This document shows positions 1-9,496 of a stretch of DNA of 35,559 bases, one piece after another. Source of the DNA: Polaromonas sp. Lineage in GTDB: Bacteria > Pseudomonadota > Gammaproteobacteria > Burkholderiales > Burkholderiaceae_C. The notes below the pieces were generated by a model, which was given only the letters and a program-made list of their open reading frames with translations, was not told the DNA's origin and ran no database searches. The translations under genes and the position numbers were made by a program. Positions within the stretch are counted from its first letter, which is position 1; each line of letters starts with the position of its first letter. The DNA lies in contig JAUSDK010000215.1 of NCBI GenBank assembly GCA_030650875.1, forward strand, positions 1 through 35,559. Reading direction: 5' to 3'.

Positions 1-1
1 C

Positions 2-448
2 ACGGCCATGAACGACGTGGTGGTCAACCGGGGCGCGACCGGGGGAATGGTCGAGCTTCGTGTGGAAGTCGATGGCCGTTTTGTCGCCAACCAGCGCGCA
101 GATGGCCTGATCATCGCGTCGCCCACCGGATCTACCGCCTATGCACTTTCTGCAGGCGGACCTTTGATGCACCCGTCGATTGAGGGCTGGATACTGGTTC
201 CGATTGCGCCGCACACGCTTTCGAACAGGCCCATCGTGCTTTCAGACTCCGGGGAAGTGGCTATTGAAATAGTGTCGGGCCGGGATGCGAGTGCCAATTT
301 TGACATGCAGTCGCTGGCCAGCTTGCAGCACGGCGACCGGATTACCGTCAGGCGCTCGGAGTATCAGGTGCGCTTTTTGCACCCCAAGGGGTGGAGCTAC
401 TTTGATACCTTGCGCAAGAAACTCCACTGGAACGAAGGCGTGGCCTGA
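2..448 (+). CDS. nadK: NAD kinase, C-terminal part (5' end outside window)
   Basis: Phosphorylates NAD to NADP in the cytoplasm using ATP or polyphosphate. The frame is open to the left edge, so the N-terminal half with the GGDG motif is missing. What remains is the NAD-binding C-terminal domain, with the family blocks NDVVVNRG near its start and [15 protein letters not shown] about 40 residues later. The ATG at position 8 lies inside the conserved NDVVVNRG block and is not a start. The stop is 32 nt before recN, whose AGGA Shine-Dalgarno lies in the gap, so the two genes are probably co-transcribed. In many Burkholderiales hrcA lies just upstream of nadK. That cannot be checked here but matters for the CIRCE site at 24337. 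Identification is secure. Confidence 0.95.
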   Translation, partial: TAMNDVVVNRGATGGMVELRVEVDGRFVANQRADGLIIASPTGSTAYALSAGGPLMHPSIEGWILVPIAPHTLSNRPIVLSDSGEVAIEIVSGRDASANFDMQSLASLQHGDRITVRRSEYQVRFLHPKGWSYFDTLRKKLHWNEGVA

Positions 449-480
449 GCTTGTCTCCAGACCTGACCAGGACTTAAGTT

Positions 481-2124
481 ATGAGCCTCAAAAGCATCTC
501 TTTGCGGGATTTCGTGATCGTTCACGAAATGGACCTGAATTTGTCGGGTGGATTTACGGTTCTCACGGGTGAGACCGGAGCGGGAAAATCCATATTGATT
601 GATGCGCTGCAACTGGTACTGGGCGCTCGCGCCGATGCCGGTGTAGTGCGCGAAGGTGCTCCGCGCTGCGAAATCAGTGCGGAATTCGACCACCCTGCAG
701 GCCTGGCACCGCGGCTCGAACAGGGCGGCTTCGAGGCGGCCGAGAGCTTGCTGCTCAGGCGCACAATTGACGCGCAAGGCAAGAGCCGGGCCTGGATCAA
801 TGGCAGTGCGGCAACTGCAGCGCAACTCAGGGACATCGCAGGCCAGTTAGTGGATATCCACGGCCAGCATGCATGGCAGAGCCTGACCCGCCCTGATGCC
901 GTGCGAGGCCTGCTGGACTCCTATGCAGCGGTCTCCACCGAGCAGCTGTCGCGGCGCTGGCAAGTCTGGCGCGAGACCCAGAAAACGCTGACGGAGGCCC
1001 GCAACGCACAAGACAGCCTCCAGCGCGAGCGTGAACGCCTGGCCTGGCAAATCGGCGAACTGGGCAAACTGGCGCCCGGTGCGGATGAATGGGAAGAACT
1101 CAACGCCCAGCATGGCCGCCTGTCGAACGCGCAAGCCCTGCGTGAGGCCGTACAAAACGCCGTGGACTTTTTACAGGAGTCCGACAGCAACGCAGCCGCC
1201 CTGCTTGGCCGCGCCATTTCCGCACTGCAAAATCAGGAGCGAATAGAACCCGAATTCAAAGGGCTTGTTGAGGTTTTGGACAGCGCACTTGCACAAATAG
1301 AAGATGCCGTGCATTCACTCCACAGCTACGCCCGGCATGCCGAGCTGGAGCCGCAGCGGCTGGCGGAACTTGACGAGCGGCTGGCACTCTGGGTCAGTCT
1401 GGCACGGCGCTACAAGCGCAGCCCTGCAGAGCTGCCCCACTTGCTGGCGTCATGGCAGAGTGAGCTCCAAAAGCTCGACGAGGCAGCAGACCTGGTTCAA
1501 CTTGAAAAAAACGAGGGCCAGGCCCAATCGGATTACCTGAAGGAGGCGCGCCAGATCTCCCAATCCCGTCGCCAGGCAGCGCCCCTGCTCGCCAAAGCCA
1601 TCACCCAGGCCATGCAGGGCCTGGGCATGCAGGGCGGCAAGTTTGAAGTGGCGATGACCCTACTGGAACAGCCGGCCTCGCATGGGCTGGAGCAGCCCGA
1701 GTTTTTGGTTGCAGGCCATAGCGGCAGCACGCCAAGGCCTGTGGGCAAAGTGGCATCGGGTGGCGAGTTGTCCCGTATCGCACTGGCCATCGCGGTCACC
1801 ACCAGCCAGCTTGGCCAGGCACAGACACTGATCTTTGATGAAGTTGATTCGGGTGTGGGCGGCGCTGTGGCTGAAACCGTTGGCCGCCTGATGAAGCAAT
1901 TGGGTAAAGACCGGCAGGTGATGGCCGTCACCCATTTGCCGCAGGTCGCCGCTTGCGCCGACCAGCATCTGGTGGTGGCCAAACACACGGAAAAAGGCAG
2001 AACCCTCAGCACCGTGGAACATGTCAATGGCGAACAGCGCGTCGCCGAAATCGCCCGTATGCTGGGGGGAGAACGACTTTCCGGAACCACACTCGCACAC
2101 GCTAAAGAAATGCTGGGACACTGA
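481..2124 (+). CDS. recN: DNA repair protein RecN (SMC-like ATPase)
   Basis: RecN is an SMC-family ATPase that gathers DNA ends and stimulates recombinational repair of double-strand breaks. The 547-residue length is usual. The Walker A loop GETGAGKS is at residues 30-37, a long charged helical middle (about 160-360) is the coiled coil, the ABC signature ASGGELSR is at 425-432, and the Walker B/D-loop [10 protein letters not shown] is at 449-458. The ATG at 481 follows an AGGA Shine-Dalgarno at good spacing. The stop codon overlaps the rapZ start by one base (TGATG), which suggests translational coupling. No SOS box was recognised in the short gap to nadK, so any damage control must act at a promoter outside the window. 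Confidence 0.97.
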   Translation: MSLKSISLRDFVIVHEMDLNLSGGFTVLTGETGAGKSILIDALQLVLGARADAGVVREGAPRCEISAEFDHPAGLAPRLEQGGFEAAESLLLRRTIDAQGKSRAWINGSAATAAQLRDIAGQLVDIHGQHAWQSLTRPDAVRGLLDSYAAVSTEQLSRRWQVWRETQKTLTEARNAQDSLQRERERLAWQIGELGKLAPGADEWEELNAQHGRLSNAQALREAVQNAVDFLQESDSNAAALLGRAISALQNQERIEPEFKGLVEVLDSALAQIEDAVHSLHSYARHAELEPQRLAELDERLALWVSLARRYKRSPAELPHLLASWQSELQKLDEAADLVQLEKNEGQAQSDYLKEARQISQSRRQAAPLLAKAITQAMQGLGMQGGKFEVAMTLLEQPASHGLEQPEFLVAGHSGSTPRPVGKVASGGELSRIALAIAVTTSQLGQAQTLIFDEVDSGVGGAVAETVGRLMKQLGKDRQVMAVTHLPQVAACADQHLVVAKHTEKGRTLSTVEHVNGEQRVAEIARMLGGERLSGTTLAHAKEMLGH

Positions 2125-2999
2125 TGACGGATTTGGAAATGGTGCTGATTACCGGCATGTCGGGCTCCGGAAAATCCGTGGCCCTGCATGCACTGGAAGA
2201 TGCCGGCTATTACTGCGTGGACAATCTCCCACCCGAGTTGCTGATGCCTTTTATAGCGCTGGAGCAAAAAGATGGCGCCCGAAAGGTGGCCATTGCGATC
2301 GACGTTCGGAGTGCCACGTCGCTGCCGCTTGTGCCCCAGCAGTTGCGCCAGCTTCGGCAACTGCAGGAGCAAGGCGTCACCGTGCACTCGCTCTTTCTGG
2401 ATGCCAATACCGAGACGCTGGTGCGGCGATTCTCGGAAACCCGCCGGCTTCATCCTTTGTCGCGCCCCAACGCCACCGACCAGCACAGGGCACTGGTCGA
2501 CGCCATCGAACTGGAGCGCGAACTGCTAGGCGACATGCGCGAGCAGGCCCATGTACTCGACACGAGCATGATCCGCCCGTCTCAGCTGCAAGGCTATGTC
2601 AAGTCATTGATCGAGGCGCCACCCACACAGCTGACGCTGGTGTTCGAGTCATTTGCATTCAAGCGGGGGGTGCCCCTGGATGCGGACTACGTGTTTGACG
2701 TACGCATGCTTCCCAACCCGCATTACGAGCCCGCTCTGCGCGATATGACCGGACAGGATCAGGCGGTTGTGGACTATCTGGAGGCTCAGTCAGAGGTGGG
2801 TGACATGTTTACCCACATTGAACAATTCCTGAGCCATTGGTTGAAAGCGTTGGTACGGGACCACCGCAGTTATGTCACCGTGGCCATCGGCTGCACGGGG
2901 GGCCAGCACCGCTCGGTCTATCTCGCTGAAAGGCTGGCCGCTGCATTCAGCCCGCATTGGCACACGCTGAAACGGCACCGCGAGCTCGATGCCCGCTGA
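2124..2999 (+). CDS. rapZ: RNase adapter protein RapZ (YvcJ family nucleotide-binding protein)
   Basis: A P-loop protein that in E. coli binds the sRNA GlmZ, presents it to RNase E and so tunes glucosamine-6-phosphate synthesis. It also senses GlcN6P. The 291 residues carry Walker A GMSGSGKS at 11-18 and the conserved C-terminal RNA-binding block GCTGGQHRS at 256-264. Its ATG shares a base with the recN stop. Whether this organism has a GlmZ-like RNA is unknown, so the molecular target is inference and only the family is certain. In other betaproteobacteria rapZ often sits with hprK/ptsN; here it follows recN directly. It converges on mutY with a 47-nt gap in which I see no clear hairpin terminator. 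Confidence 0.95.
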   Translation: MTDLEMVLITGMSGSGKSVALHALEDAGYYCVDNLPPELLMPFIALEQKDGARKVAIAIDVRSATSLPLVPQQLRQLRQLQEQGVTVHSLFLDANTETLVRRFSETRRLHPLSRPNATDQHRALVDAIELERELLGDMREQAHVLDTSMIRPSQLQGYVKSLIEAPPTQLTLVFESFAFKRGVPLDADYVFDVRMLPNPHYEPALRDMTGQDQAVVDYLEAQSEVGDMFTHIEQFLSHWLKALVRDHRSYVTVAIGCTGGQHRSVYLAERLAAAFSPHWHTLKRHRELDAR

Positions 3000-3046
3000 C
3001 CGACTAGCCGAGACTATTGGGCCGCCGCCAGCATCAAACACAGACG

Positions 3047-4204
3047 TCAGGCGTGCTGCGCCAGCAGCTTGCGAATGGGTGCTGGCAAGCCCAGGTCCGG
3101 CCAGGCAAGCGGGCCAAACCACGCACCCGCTGCGGCGTCCGGGGATGTGGCCTTCGGCATGGCCTGACCGTGCGTAAAGCCTGCCACCCACGGCGACAGG
3201 TGCAAATCCTTGTGCGTCAGCACATGAACAAAATGAGGCAGCGCTTCTAGCCGGCCATGCAAAGGCGGGGGTAGATGCGCTTTGAGCAGCTCATCACTCT
3301 CGAACACAGGCAGACAGTAGAGCCCGCCCCAGATTCCGGACGCGGGACGCTTTTCAAGCCACACCGCGCCGTCCGGCTTTCGCGCCCATAGCAAGCTCAG
3401 CGCCTGCGCGCTGCGCTTGAGTTTTCGTGTCTTGACAGGGTAATTTCCGGGTTCTCCTGTGGCGAAGCCGCGGCACAGTTTTTGTACCGGGCAGAGCAGG
3501 CACTGCGGCTGCCGGAGCAGACAGATGGTCGCCCCCAGATCCATCAAACCCTGCGTATAACGCGGCATGGTCTGCAGCAAATCCTGGTGCGGGTCTGGCA
3601 GCAGGCCCGTCGCCAGGTCCCAGAGCGCACGCTCATTGGCGCCATGCGCCAGGTCGGCCGAAAAGCCAATCACCCGCGCAAGAACGCGCTTGGCGTTGCC
3701 GTCCAGAATGGCAACGCGTTCTCCAAAACAAAAGGACGCAATGGCTGCGGCCGTTGAGCGCCCTATGCCCGGCAAAGATTCAAGCTGTTGCGCCGTAGAG
3801 GGAAACTGACCTGCGTGCAGCGCCATCACGTCCTGTGCGCAACGATGCATATTACGTGCGCGGCTGTAATAACCCAGGCCACTCCACAAGGCCATCACCT
3901 CGTCTTGTCCTGCCGCGGCAAGGTCGCTCACAGCGGGAAAGCGCTGCAAAAACCGGGCATAGTAATCAAGGACAGTCGCCACCTGGGTCTGTTGAAGCAT
4001 GATTTCAGACAACCAGACGCGGTAGGGATCGCGCGTGTTTTGCCAAGGCAGGCTATGACGCCCATGCGTCTTTTGCCAGCTTGCCACTTCGCTCGAAAAA
4101 GCGGAAAGATCGCCTGGCTGTACCGCGGGCGGCTGACCTCCCCGCCATGCGGGCTGGTCGTTCTGTACAAGGTCAACTGGTGCGGGACTGGGAAACGCCA
4201 ACAT
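3047..4204 (-). CDS. mutY: A/G-specific adenine glycosylase MutY
   Basis: Removes adenine mispaired with 8-oxoguanine, the last guard of the GO repair system. Visible in order, numbering from the ATG: catalytic Glu67 in SEIMLQQTQV, the helix-hairpin-helix LPGIGRSTAAA (144-154), catalytic Asp168 in AILDGN, and the [4Fe-4S] ligands Cys228, Cys235, Cys238 and Cys244 with exact C-x6-C-x2-C-x5-C spacing. The C-terminal third is the NUDIX-like 8-oxoG recognition domain. I chose the ATG at 4204, which shares a base with the stop of the upstream GTPase gene (TGATG). A GTG one codon earlier (4207) is an alternative. It is probably translated by coupling from the GTPase cistron. Confidence 0.97.
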   Translation of the reverse strand: MLAFPSPAPVDLVQNDQPAWRGGQPPAVQPGDLSAFSSEVASWQKTHGRHSLPWQNTRDPYRVWLSEIMLQQTQVATVLDYYARFLQRFPAVSDLAAAGQDEVMALWSGLGYYSRARNMHRCAQDVMALHAGQFPSTAQQLESLPGIGRSTAAAIASFCFGERVAILDGNAKRVLARVIGFSADLAHGANERALWDLATGLLPDPHQDLLQTMPRYTQGLMDLGATICLLRQPQCLLCPVQKLCRGFATGEPGNYPVKTRKLKRSAQALSLLWARKPDGAVWLEKRPASGIWGGLYCLPVFESDELLKAHLPPPLHGRLEALPHFVHVLTHKDLHLSPWVAGFTHGQAMPKATSPDAAAGAWFGPLAWPDLGLPAPIRKLLAQHA

Positions 4205-6189
4205 CACGCCGCCTCAGGTGTGGCCGCTCGGGCTGGGGCGGTCGCATTCTGCGCTGCCAAGCGGATTGGCGCGCTTGTCAGGAGCGACGTCAACGCCGCC
4301 AATTTGGCATCCAGTTCATTTAGAACCTGCTCCTGGCCATCAATTTCGCAAATCCGGTCATCAAGGCCGGAGGCCGCCTGCCCAATACGCTCAATGGCTT
4401 CAAGACGGCGTCCGAAATTGCGTCGCCGCTCCCGTAATTGCACATCCAGTTGAGACGCGGCCGACTTGTTCCAGAGTTCCACCTCGGCCAGCGCGGACCC
4501 ATACACCACCCGCAGGCGGGTAGCCAGGGCACGCATCAGCCGCTCGCAAAAGTCCGCGCGGGAAAGTTTCATTAAATTGCCTACTCCGAGATACCGCAGG
4601 TGGCTTTGCTCTATCAATTCCAGGTCACGCGCATAGCGTGCCAGATCCGGCTGCACCGGCGCCTGCAGCGAAAATCCGAACGCCGCGTTGAGTTCGCGAA
4701 AGGACGAAGCCAGCATCGCGTGGATCTCGCCACAAAGCGCTTGGGACTTCTGCAGCCCTTCTCGCAAGGACACAAAAGTCTGGCCGTAGGCTTTCTTCAC
4801 ACCCAGTTTGATTCCAGGCTGTTTGAGTGCTCGGGTCAGCGCTTCCAGTTCAACCTTGAGTGTGGGTGTACTGAGCAGATCAATGACTTCCCGCAACAGC
4901 TTGAAGTGGATCGAGCGCACCGCAAATATTCTGGCGCCACTGGCGTCGAATTCGGCCTTCTCCTGCTCAATGCGGCTGCGCATATGCTTGATGACCGAAA
5001 TATTTTTCCCCCTCAGGCTGCGCAACTCTATCAACTGCTCGGCAAGATCGCGCCTGCGCATGTTGATGGCCCGCCCAGCTTCGCTTTTTAGCTCCTTGAT
5101 ACCGGCCGCCACGGCCGAACGCAAGATATCCTGGCGCTGTCCCATCACACCCTTGCCCAGCGCCAACTCAAGCGCTGGTAGCTGGCTGGCCTGCAACAGG
5201 GCCTGATCCCCGGTGACTTTAGCGACCAGCCCTTTTTGCGCTGAAACCGCAATCACCTGCTCGCAAGGCAAGCCCAGCGTCTCGGCCGACCTGGCAATCT
5301 GCTTGTCAATTTGCGCCTGCACCTGTTCAGGCGTGCTCAGCGCGTCCCACAGCGTATCGATCTTGTTCAGGACCACCAGACGCGTGTCAGTCCCACCCCC
5401 TTCGGTGATCAGATGTTCACGCCAAATGGAAAGGTCTGACTTGGTCACGCCGGTATCGGCCGCCAGTATGAATACCACCGCATGCGCCTGGGGAATCAGA
5501 CTAACCGTCAGTTCAGGCTCGGCGCCAATGGCGTTCAGGCCTGGCGTGTCAAGAATGACCAGCCCCTGCTTGAGCAGGGGATGCGCAATGTTGATCAGCG
5601 CATGACGCCATTTAGGTACTTCAATCAGGCCATCGGCCCGGATCGGCGGGTTGTCTTGTGGACTGTCATCGTGCCAGAGTCCAAGGGCACGGGCTGCGTC
5701 CTGGCTGACATGGATGACTTCAGCCACTTTCTCCAGTGCCTGGGCCAACTGGGCCGGGTCGTTCACGTCCAGGTCAACGCGTGTCCACTTTTCGGGCACG
5801 TTGCGCCACTCCATGAGCGCCTGTGTCTGCAAACGCGTTTCCAGGGGCAAAAGGCGCAGGCAAGGCGGCACATCGGCGTCGTAACCCAGCTCCGTCGGGC
5901 ACATCGTGGTGCGTCCAGCGCTCGCGGGCATGATGCGGCGGCCGTACCCCGCAAAAAAGAGGGCATTGATCAACTCGGACTTGCCGCGCGAAAACTCCGC
6001 CACAAAAGCCACCATGATCTTGTCGGAACGCACCTGCAATTCCAGCCGCTGCAAACGCTCCTCAACCGCCGCGTCAAGCAGGCTATGGTCTTTCATCCAT
6101 TGGGAGAGGCGTTTTAGCTGAAGCGCGAATTCCCGCCGCCATTCGCCGTACTGATCGAACTGTTGGTTAAAAGACATCGGTCTGCCCAT
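4204..6189 (-). CDS. Dynamin-like GTPase between mutM and mutY
   Basis: A large GTPase of the bacterial dynamin-like class, about 661 residues. G1 is EFSRGKS (65-71), with Ala where the first P-loop Gly is usual. Switch I is probably AGRTTMCPTE near 91-100, G3 is DTPGLN (214-219) and G4 is NKID (275-278). The rest is mostly helical with coiled-coil character, and I see no clear transmembrane segment. It lies between mutM and mutY on the same strand and shares its stop with the mutY start. Starts: ATG 6189 has GGGA about 7-9 nt upstream; ATG 6177 (MSFNQQF) lacks a ribosome site; a GTG at 6258 directly abuts the mutM stop. The cellular role is not known to me. Membrane remodelling is only a family inference. 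Confidence 0.85.
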   Translation of the reverse strand: MGRPMSFNQQFDQYGEWRREFALQLKRLSQWMKDHSLLDAAVEERLQRLELQVRSDKIMVAFVAEFSRGKSELINALFFAGYGRRIMPASAGRTTMCPTELGYDADVPPCLRLLPLETRLQTQALMEWRNVPEKWTRVDLDVNDPAQLAQALEKVAEVIHVSQDAARALGLWHDDSPQDNPPIRADGLIEVPKWRHALINIAHPLLKQGLVILDTPGLNAIGAEPELTVSLIPQAHAVVFILAADTGVTKSDLSIWREHLITEGGGTDTRLVVLNKIDTLWDALSTPEQVQAQIDKQIARSAETLGLPCEQVIAVSAQKGLVAKVTGDQALLQASQLPALELALGKGVMGQRQDILRSAVAAGIKELKSEAGRAINMRRRDLAEQLIELRSLRGKNISVIKHMRSRIEQEKAEFDASGARIFAVRSIHFKLLREVIDLLSTPTLKVELEALTRALKQPGIKLGVKKAYGQTFVSLREGLQKSQALCGEIHAMLASSFRELNAAFGFSLQAPVQPDLARYARDLELIEQSHLRYLGVGNLMKLSRADFCERLMRALATRLRVVYGSALAEVELWNKSAASQLDVQLRERRRNFGRRLEAIERIGQAASGLDDRICEIDGQEQVLNELDAKLAALTSLLTSAPIRLAAQNATAPARAATPEAA

Positions 6190-6258
6190 AAAAAATTTCC
6201 CGGTCCAATATAGCATTGCCTCCGTCCAGCGCACGGTCCGGCAAGGCGAGAGGCGCAC

Positions 6259-7074
6259 TCATGGTTTTTGGCAATGGCCGCAGTAAAAGGTGGATCGCTG
6301 ACCCTGACGCACGCTCTTGATCGGCGTCATGCATACCCGGCAGGGCTGGCCAGCACGGTCATAGACCATGGCATCCAGCTGGAAATGACCCGCCTCGCCC
6401 TGGGCGTTCGAAAAGTCCCTCAGCGTGCTGCCCCCTTTTTTAACAGCCTCCGTCAAAACCTTCTGGATCGCGCGATGAAGCAGCGCAGCACGCGGCTTGC
6501 TGATACGAGCCGCCTTGGTGGTGGGACGGATGCCAGCCAAAAACAGCACCTCGGACGCGTAGATATTGCCCACGCCCACGACCGCCTCCCCACCCAGCAG
6601 AACCTGCTTGATGGCCGTTTGCCTGCGCTGCAGGGCGTGGTGAAAATCAATGGCATTGAAAGCCTCGCTGAGCGGCTCCACACCGAGCCGGCCCAGCAGC
6701 TTTTGCGCGATGGGGTCACCTTCACCGCTGGCGTACACCACCGCGCCAAAGCGACGCGGGTCGTTCAGGCGCAAGGTGCCCAAGCTGGTCACCATTTCAA
6801 AGTGGTCATGCTTGCCCGGAGCGGGCAAGCCCGCGCCAAAGCTGACGCTACCGGACATGCCCAGATGCATCAGCAACAAGCCGCCACTCAAATCAATCAG
6901 CAAATATTTGCCTCGGCGACGCACGCCCAGCACGCATTGGCCCTGGAGCTGCTGAACCTGGCAGCCCAGCGGCCAGCGCAAGGGTTTGCCCAGGGACACC
7001 GCCTCGATGCGGGCGCCAGCAATGCGGCCCGCAAAGCTCAGGCGGGTGACTTCTACTTCGGGCAGTTCAGGCAT
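6259..7074 (-). CDS. mutM: Formamidopyrimidine-DNA glycosylase (Fpg/MutM)
   Basis: Excises 8-oxoguanine and formamidopyrimidines from DNA and nicks the strand by beta/delta elimination. The mature protein begins PELPEVE, where Pro is the Schiff-base nucleophile and Glu the general acid, which fixes the start at ATG 7074. An in-frame extension to 7170 is not coding. A conserved Lys is at residue 56 (RRGKYLL), the NPRRFG-type block appears as NDPRRFGA, and the C-terminal zinc finger has Cys pairs CRVC and CGHC. Length is 271, as usual. It is the first gene of the mutM-GTPase-mutY group, transcribed away from the TPR gene across a 109-bp gap that should hold promoters for both sides. Confidence 0.97.
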   Translation of the reverse strand: MPELPEVEVTRLSFAGRIAGARIEAVSLGKPLRWPLGCQVQQLQGQCVLGVRRRGKYLLIDLSGGLLLMHLGMSGSVSFGAGLPAPGKHDHFEMVTSLGTLRLNDPRRFGAVVYASGEGDPIAQKLLGRLGVEPLSEAFNAIDFHHALQRRQTAIKQVLLGGEAVVGVGNIYASEVLFLAGIRPTTKAARISKPRAALLHRAIQKVLTEAVKKGGSTLRDFSNAQGEAGHFQLDAMVYDRAGQPCRVCMTPIKSVRQGQRSTFYCGHCQKP

Positions 7075-7171
7075 AGGATCATGAATGGGGTCAACAAACA
7101 TCGGCACAGGGCAGCAGCGCAAGGCCAGTCTTGAAAGACCATGGTTCAACGCACGCCGCCGGAGCTTCAAT

Positions 7172-7177
7172 TATCAT
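7172..7177 (+). promoter_or_regulatory. Possible -10 box (TATCAT) 7 nt before the TPR-gene ATG
   Basis: TATCAT matches the sigma-70 -10 consensus at 5 of 6 positions and ends 6 nt before the ATG at 7184, which would place transcription initiation at about the start codon. No Shine-Dalgarno lies at normal distance; the nearest GGAG is 20 nt upstream. No good -35 was found at 16-18 bp. This is a speculative leaderless-promoter candidate. Confidence 0.25.
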
Positions 7178-7183
7178 GGCCCG

Positions 7184-8959
7184 ATGAAGAAAAAACTTGG
7201 CCTTGCATTTGGCTACCTGTGGCTTGTCGCACCTTTGGTTCTGGCACAGACTGCTGCACCAGAGCCTGCCGCGCCGTCCGGGCTCGCCGAGGCAGAGGCC
7301 GCACTGGCGGCCGCCCCGTCCTCGCAACTCGACAGCGCCCTTTTCTACCAATTGCTGCTGGGCGAAATCACCCTGCAAGAAGAAGAGCCCGCCGCGAGCT
7401 TTGCGTTGATGCTCGATGCGGCCCGAAAAACCGGCGACGCCCAGTTGTACAAGCGGGCGACCGACATAGCGCTGCAGTCGCGCTCAGGCGAGGCATCGCT
7501 GCAGGCGGCATTGGCCTGGAAGCAGGCGCAGCCCGCTTCACGCGAAGCCAACCGTTACGTGCTGCAAATCCTGATTGCGCTGAACCGCATCGCTGACACC
7601 TTTGAGCCGCTCAAGCAGGAAATTGGACTGGCACCGGATGCCGAGCGGCCGCTGGCGCTGGCGGCGGTGCCGCGCGCCTATGTGCGGGTCAGTGACAAAA
7701 AACTGGCCAGCACCGTGGTCGAGCAAGCGTTGGCCGACTACCTGAAGAGCCCTTCAACCGCCAGTGCAGCCTGGACCACAGTGGGACGCATGCGCGGGCT
7801 GGCGGGCGACCCGGAGGGTGCGCTCGCGGCAGCCAAACGCGGGCAGGCGGCTGATCCACAAGCAGAAGGCCCCGTGCTGGTCGCGCTGGAAACCATGGAC
7901 CCGAAACTGCCCGAAGCGGAAAGCCTGGTGCGCAAGCACCTGGAAAGCACCCCTGGGGCTCGGCCTGAATTACGCATGGCTTACGCCCGCGCCCTGCTGG
8001 AACAGCAGCGCTACGCCGAAGCGGCCGCCCAGTTGCAGATCGTCACACGTGCAAAGCCCGATTTCCCGGAAGGCTGGCTGGTTCTGGGCTCCTTGCAGTT
8101 GCAGGACAACCAGCCTGCGCTGGCACAGACTTCGCTGGAGCGCTACATCGCACTGGTCAACCAACAGGCACCACAGGAGGAAGAGAACAAGCGCGGTCTG
8201 GCGCAGGCCTACCTCTCGCTGGCACAGATTGCCGAAACGCGCAAGGACTATGCAGCCGCCGAAAACTGGCTGAACAAGATCGAAAATTCGTCAGCCCTTG
8301 CGCAAGCACAAACGCGGCGGGCATCCATTTTGGCGCGTCAAGGCAAGCTGGAACAAGGCCGCCAGCTGATTCGCCAGCTGCCAGAACGCAGCCCCGAAGA
8401 TGCGCGACTCAAACTGAACGCCGAAATTGGCCTGCTCAGGGAATTCAAGCAGTACCAGCTGGCCTACGACCTGCTCGCGAAGGCCCTCGCGGTCACGCCC
8501 GATGACACAGACCTGCTCTACGACCAGTCCATGATGGCAGAGAAACTGGGCCGCCTGGATGACATGGAGCGGCTGCTACGCGAGGTCATCAAGCGCAAGC
8601 CCGACCACCACCACGCGCACAATGCCCTTGGCTATTCACTGGCAGACCGCAACATCCGCCTGCCAGAGGCCAAGGCGCTGATACAAAAATCGCTGGAATA
8701 CGCGCCCTCTGATCCCTTCATCAAGGACAGCCTGGGCTGGGTCGAATTCCGCATGGGTAATAACGCCGAAGCCATCCGGATTTTTGAAGCCGCCTATAAA
8801 GCCAAGCCCGACGCAGAAATTGCTGCGCATTTTGGTGAAGTGCTCTGGACCGTGGGCCAGCGAGACCGTGCCATGGCGCTCTGGAGAGAAGGCATGCTCA
8901 TCAATCCTGACAACGAAACCTTGCTTGAGACACTCAAACGGCTTCGCGTGAAGCTGTAA
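7184..8959 (+). CDS. Secreted tetratricopeptide-repeat protein
   Basis: A 591-residue protein with an N-terminal signal peptide (MKKK, then a hydrophobic stretch ending near VLAQ at 22-23). The rest is a chain of helical TPR-type units; clear examples read AEAAAQLQIVTRAKPDFPEGW in the middle and ALGYSLADRN, then KSLEYAPSDP, towards the end. It is probably periplasmic or attached to the outer membrane and acts as a protein-interaction scaffold. I assign no specific partner. The start was chosen at the ATG that begins the signal peptide; an upstream in-frame extension to 7085 overlaps the mutM region and is not protein-like. lolB follows after 15 nt, so a role in envelope assembly is a fair inference. 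Confidence 0.88.
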   Translation: MKKKLGLAFGYLWLVAPLVLAQTAAPEPAAPSGLAEAEAALAAAPSSQLDSALFYQLLLGEITLQEEEPAASFALMLDAARKTGDAQLYKRATDIALQSRSGEASLQAALAWKQAQPASREANRYVLQILIALNRIADTFEPLKQEIGLAPDAERPLALAAVPRAYVRVSDKKLASTVVEQALADYLKSPSTASAAWTTVGRMRGLAGDPEGALAAAKRGQAADPQAEGPVLVALETMDPKLPEAESLVRKHLESTPGARPELRMAYARALLEQQRYAEAAAQLQIVTRAKPDFPEGWLVLGSLQLQDNQPALAQTSLERYIALVNQQAPQEEENKRGLAQAYLSLAQIAETRKDYAAAENWLNKIENSSALAQAQTRRASILARQGKLEQGRQLIRQLPERSPEDARLKLNAEIGLLREFKQYQLAYDLLAKALAVTPDDTDLLYDQSMMAEKLGRLDDMERLLREVIKRKPDHHHAHNALGYSLADRNIRLPEAKALIQKSLEYAPSDPFIKDSLGWVEFRMGNNAEAIRIFEAAYKAKPDAEIAAHFGEVLWTVGQRDRAMALWREGMLINPDNETLLETLKRLRVKL

Positions 8960-8974
8960 CCCGGTAACTGCCCC

Positions 8975-9487
8975 TTGATTTCTTCAAACCGCCTGCGTGC
9001 GCTGTTTTTATTCACCCTTCTTTTTGCTACTATTTTAGTAGCTGGATGCGCCCGTTCGCCGTTGACTACAGGCGCAAATGATCCTAAAAATGATCTCTGG
9101 ATGGGCCGCATCAGCCTGCAAATTCAAAGCGAACCCGCGCAGTCTTTTTCGGCCGGCTTTGAACTTAAAGGCAAGCCGGAGCGGGGCGAGTTGACGCTGA
9201 TCAGCCCCTTGGGCAATGTGCTGGGCATCTTGCGCTGGACCCCGCTTGAAGCCACGCTGGACTCGGGCAACCAGCAGACCCAGCGCTTTTCCTCGGTCGA
9301 CGCACTGATGGCGCAAGCCACGGGCGCAGCCATTCCGCTGGGCGCGCTTTTCGCCTGGCTACAGGGCGATAACGCCAACGTGAGCGGCTGGTCTGCCGAC
9401 CTGTCCAGACACAGCGAAGGCCGAATCCTGGCCCGACGCGCGCAACCTGCGCCGCAGGCCGAGCTTCGCGTCATACTGGATCAGTAA
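8975..9487 (+). CDS. lolB: Outer-membrane lipoprotein insertion protein LolB
   Basis: LolB receives lipoproteins from LolA and inserts them into the outer membrane, being itself a lipoprotein. The 170 residues begin with a signal peptide ending in the lipobox LVAGC, with the lipidated Cys at residue 25. The body shows the LolB fold pattern, including WMGRISLQI and GELTLISPLGNVLGILRW. The only start that preserves the signal peptide is TTG at 8975; the next ATG lies past the lipobox. No strong ribosome site precedes it, so low-level or coupled translation from the TPR gene 15 nt upstream is likely. It sits directly upstream of ispE, the same order as in E. coli (lolB-ispE-prs). A 17-bp near-perfect hairpin lies in its signal-peptide codons (9026-9042). 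Confidence 0.92.
   Translation: MISSNRLRALFLFTLLFATILVAGCARSPLTTGANDPKNDLWMGRISLQIQSEPAQSFSAGFELKGKPERGELTLISPLGNVLGILRWTPLEATLDSGNQQTQRFSSVDALMAQATGAAIPLGALFAWLQGDNANVSGWSADLSRHSEGRILARRAQPAPQAELRVILDQ
9026..9042. repeat. Small palindromic motif GCTACTA-TTT-TAGTAGC inside the lolB signal-peptide codons
   Basis: Perfect 7-bp arms around a 3-nt loop. A copy identical at 15 of 17 positions lies at 16201-16217, in the signal-peptide codons of the inactive M16 gene. It resembles the short AT-rich GCTA...TAGC dispersed repeats I associate with Comamonadaceae genomes, a recollection rather than a check. Confidence 0.5.
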
Positions 9488-9496
9488 ATTTAGAGC

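Noticed and set aside
6268..7134. A 288-codon plus-strand frame opposite mutM
   Set aside because: Shadow of mutM, which has all catalytic residues.
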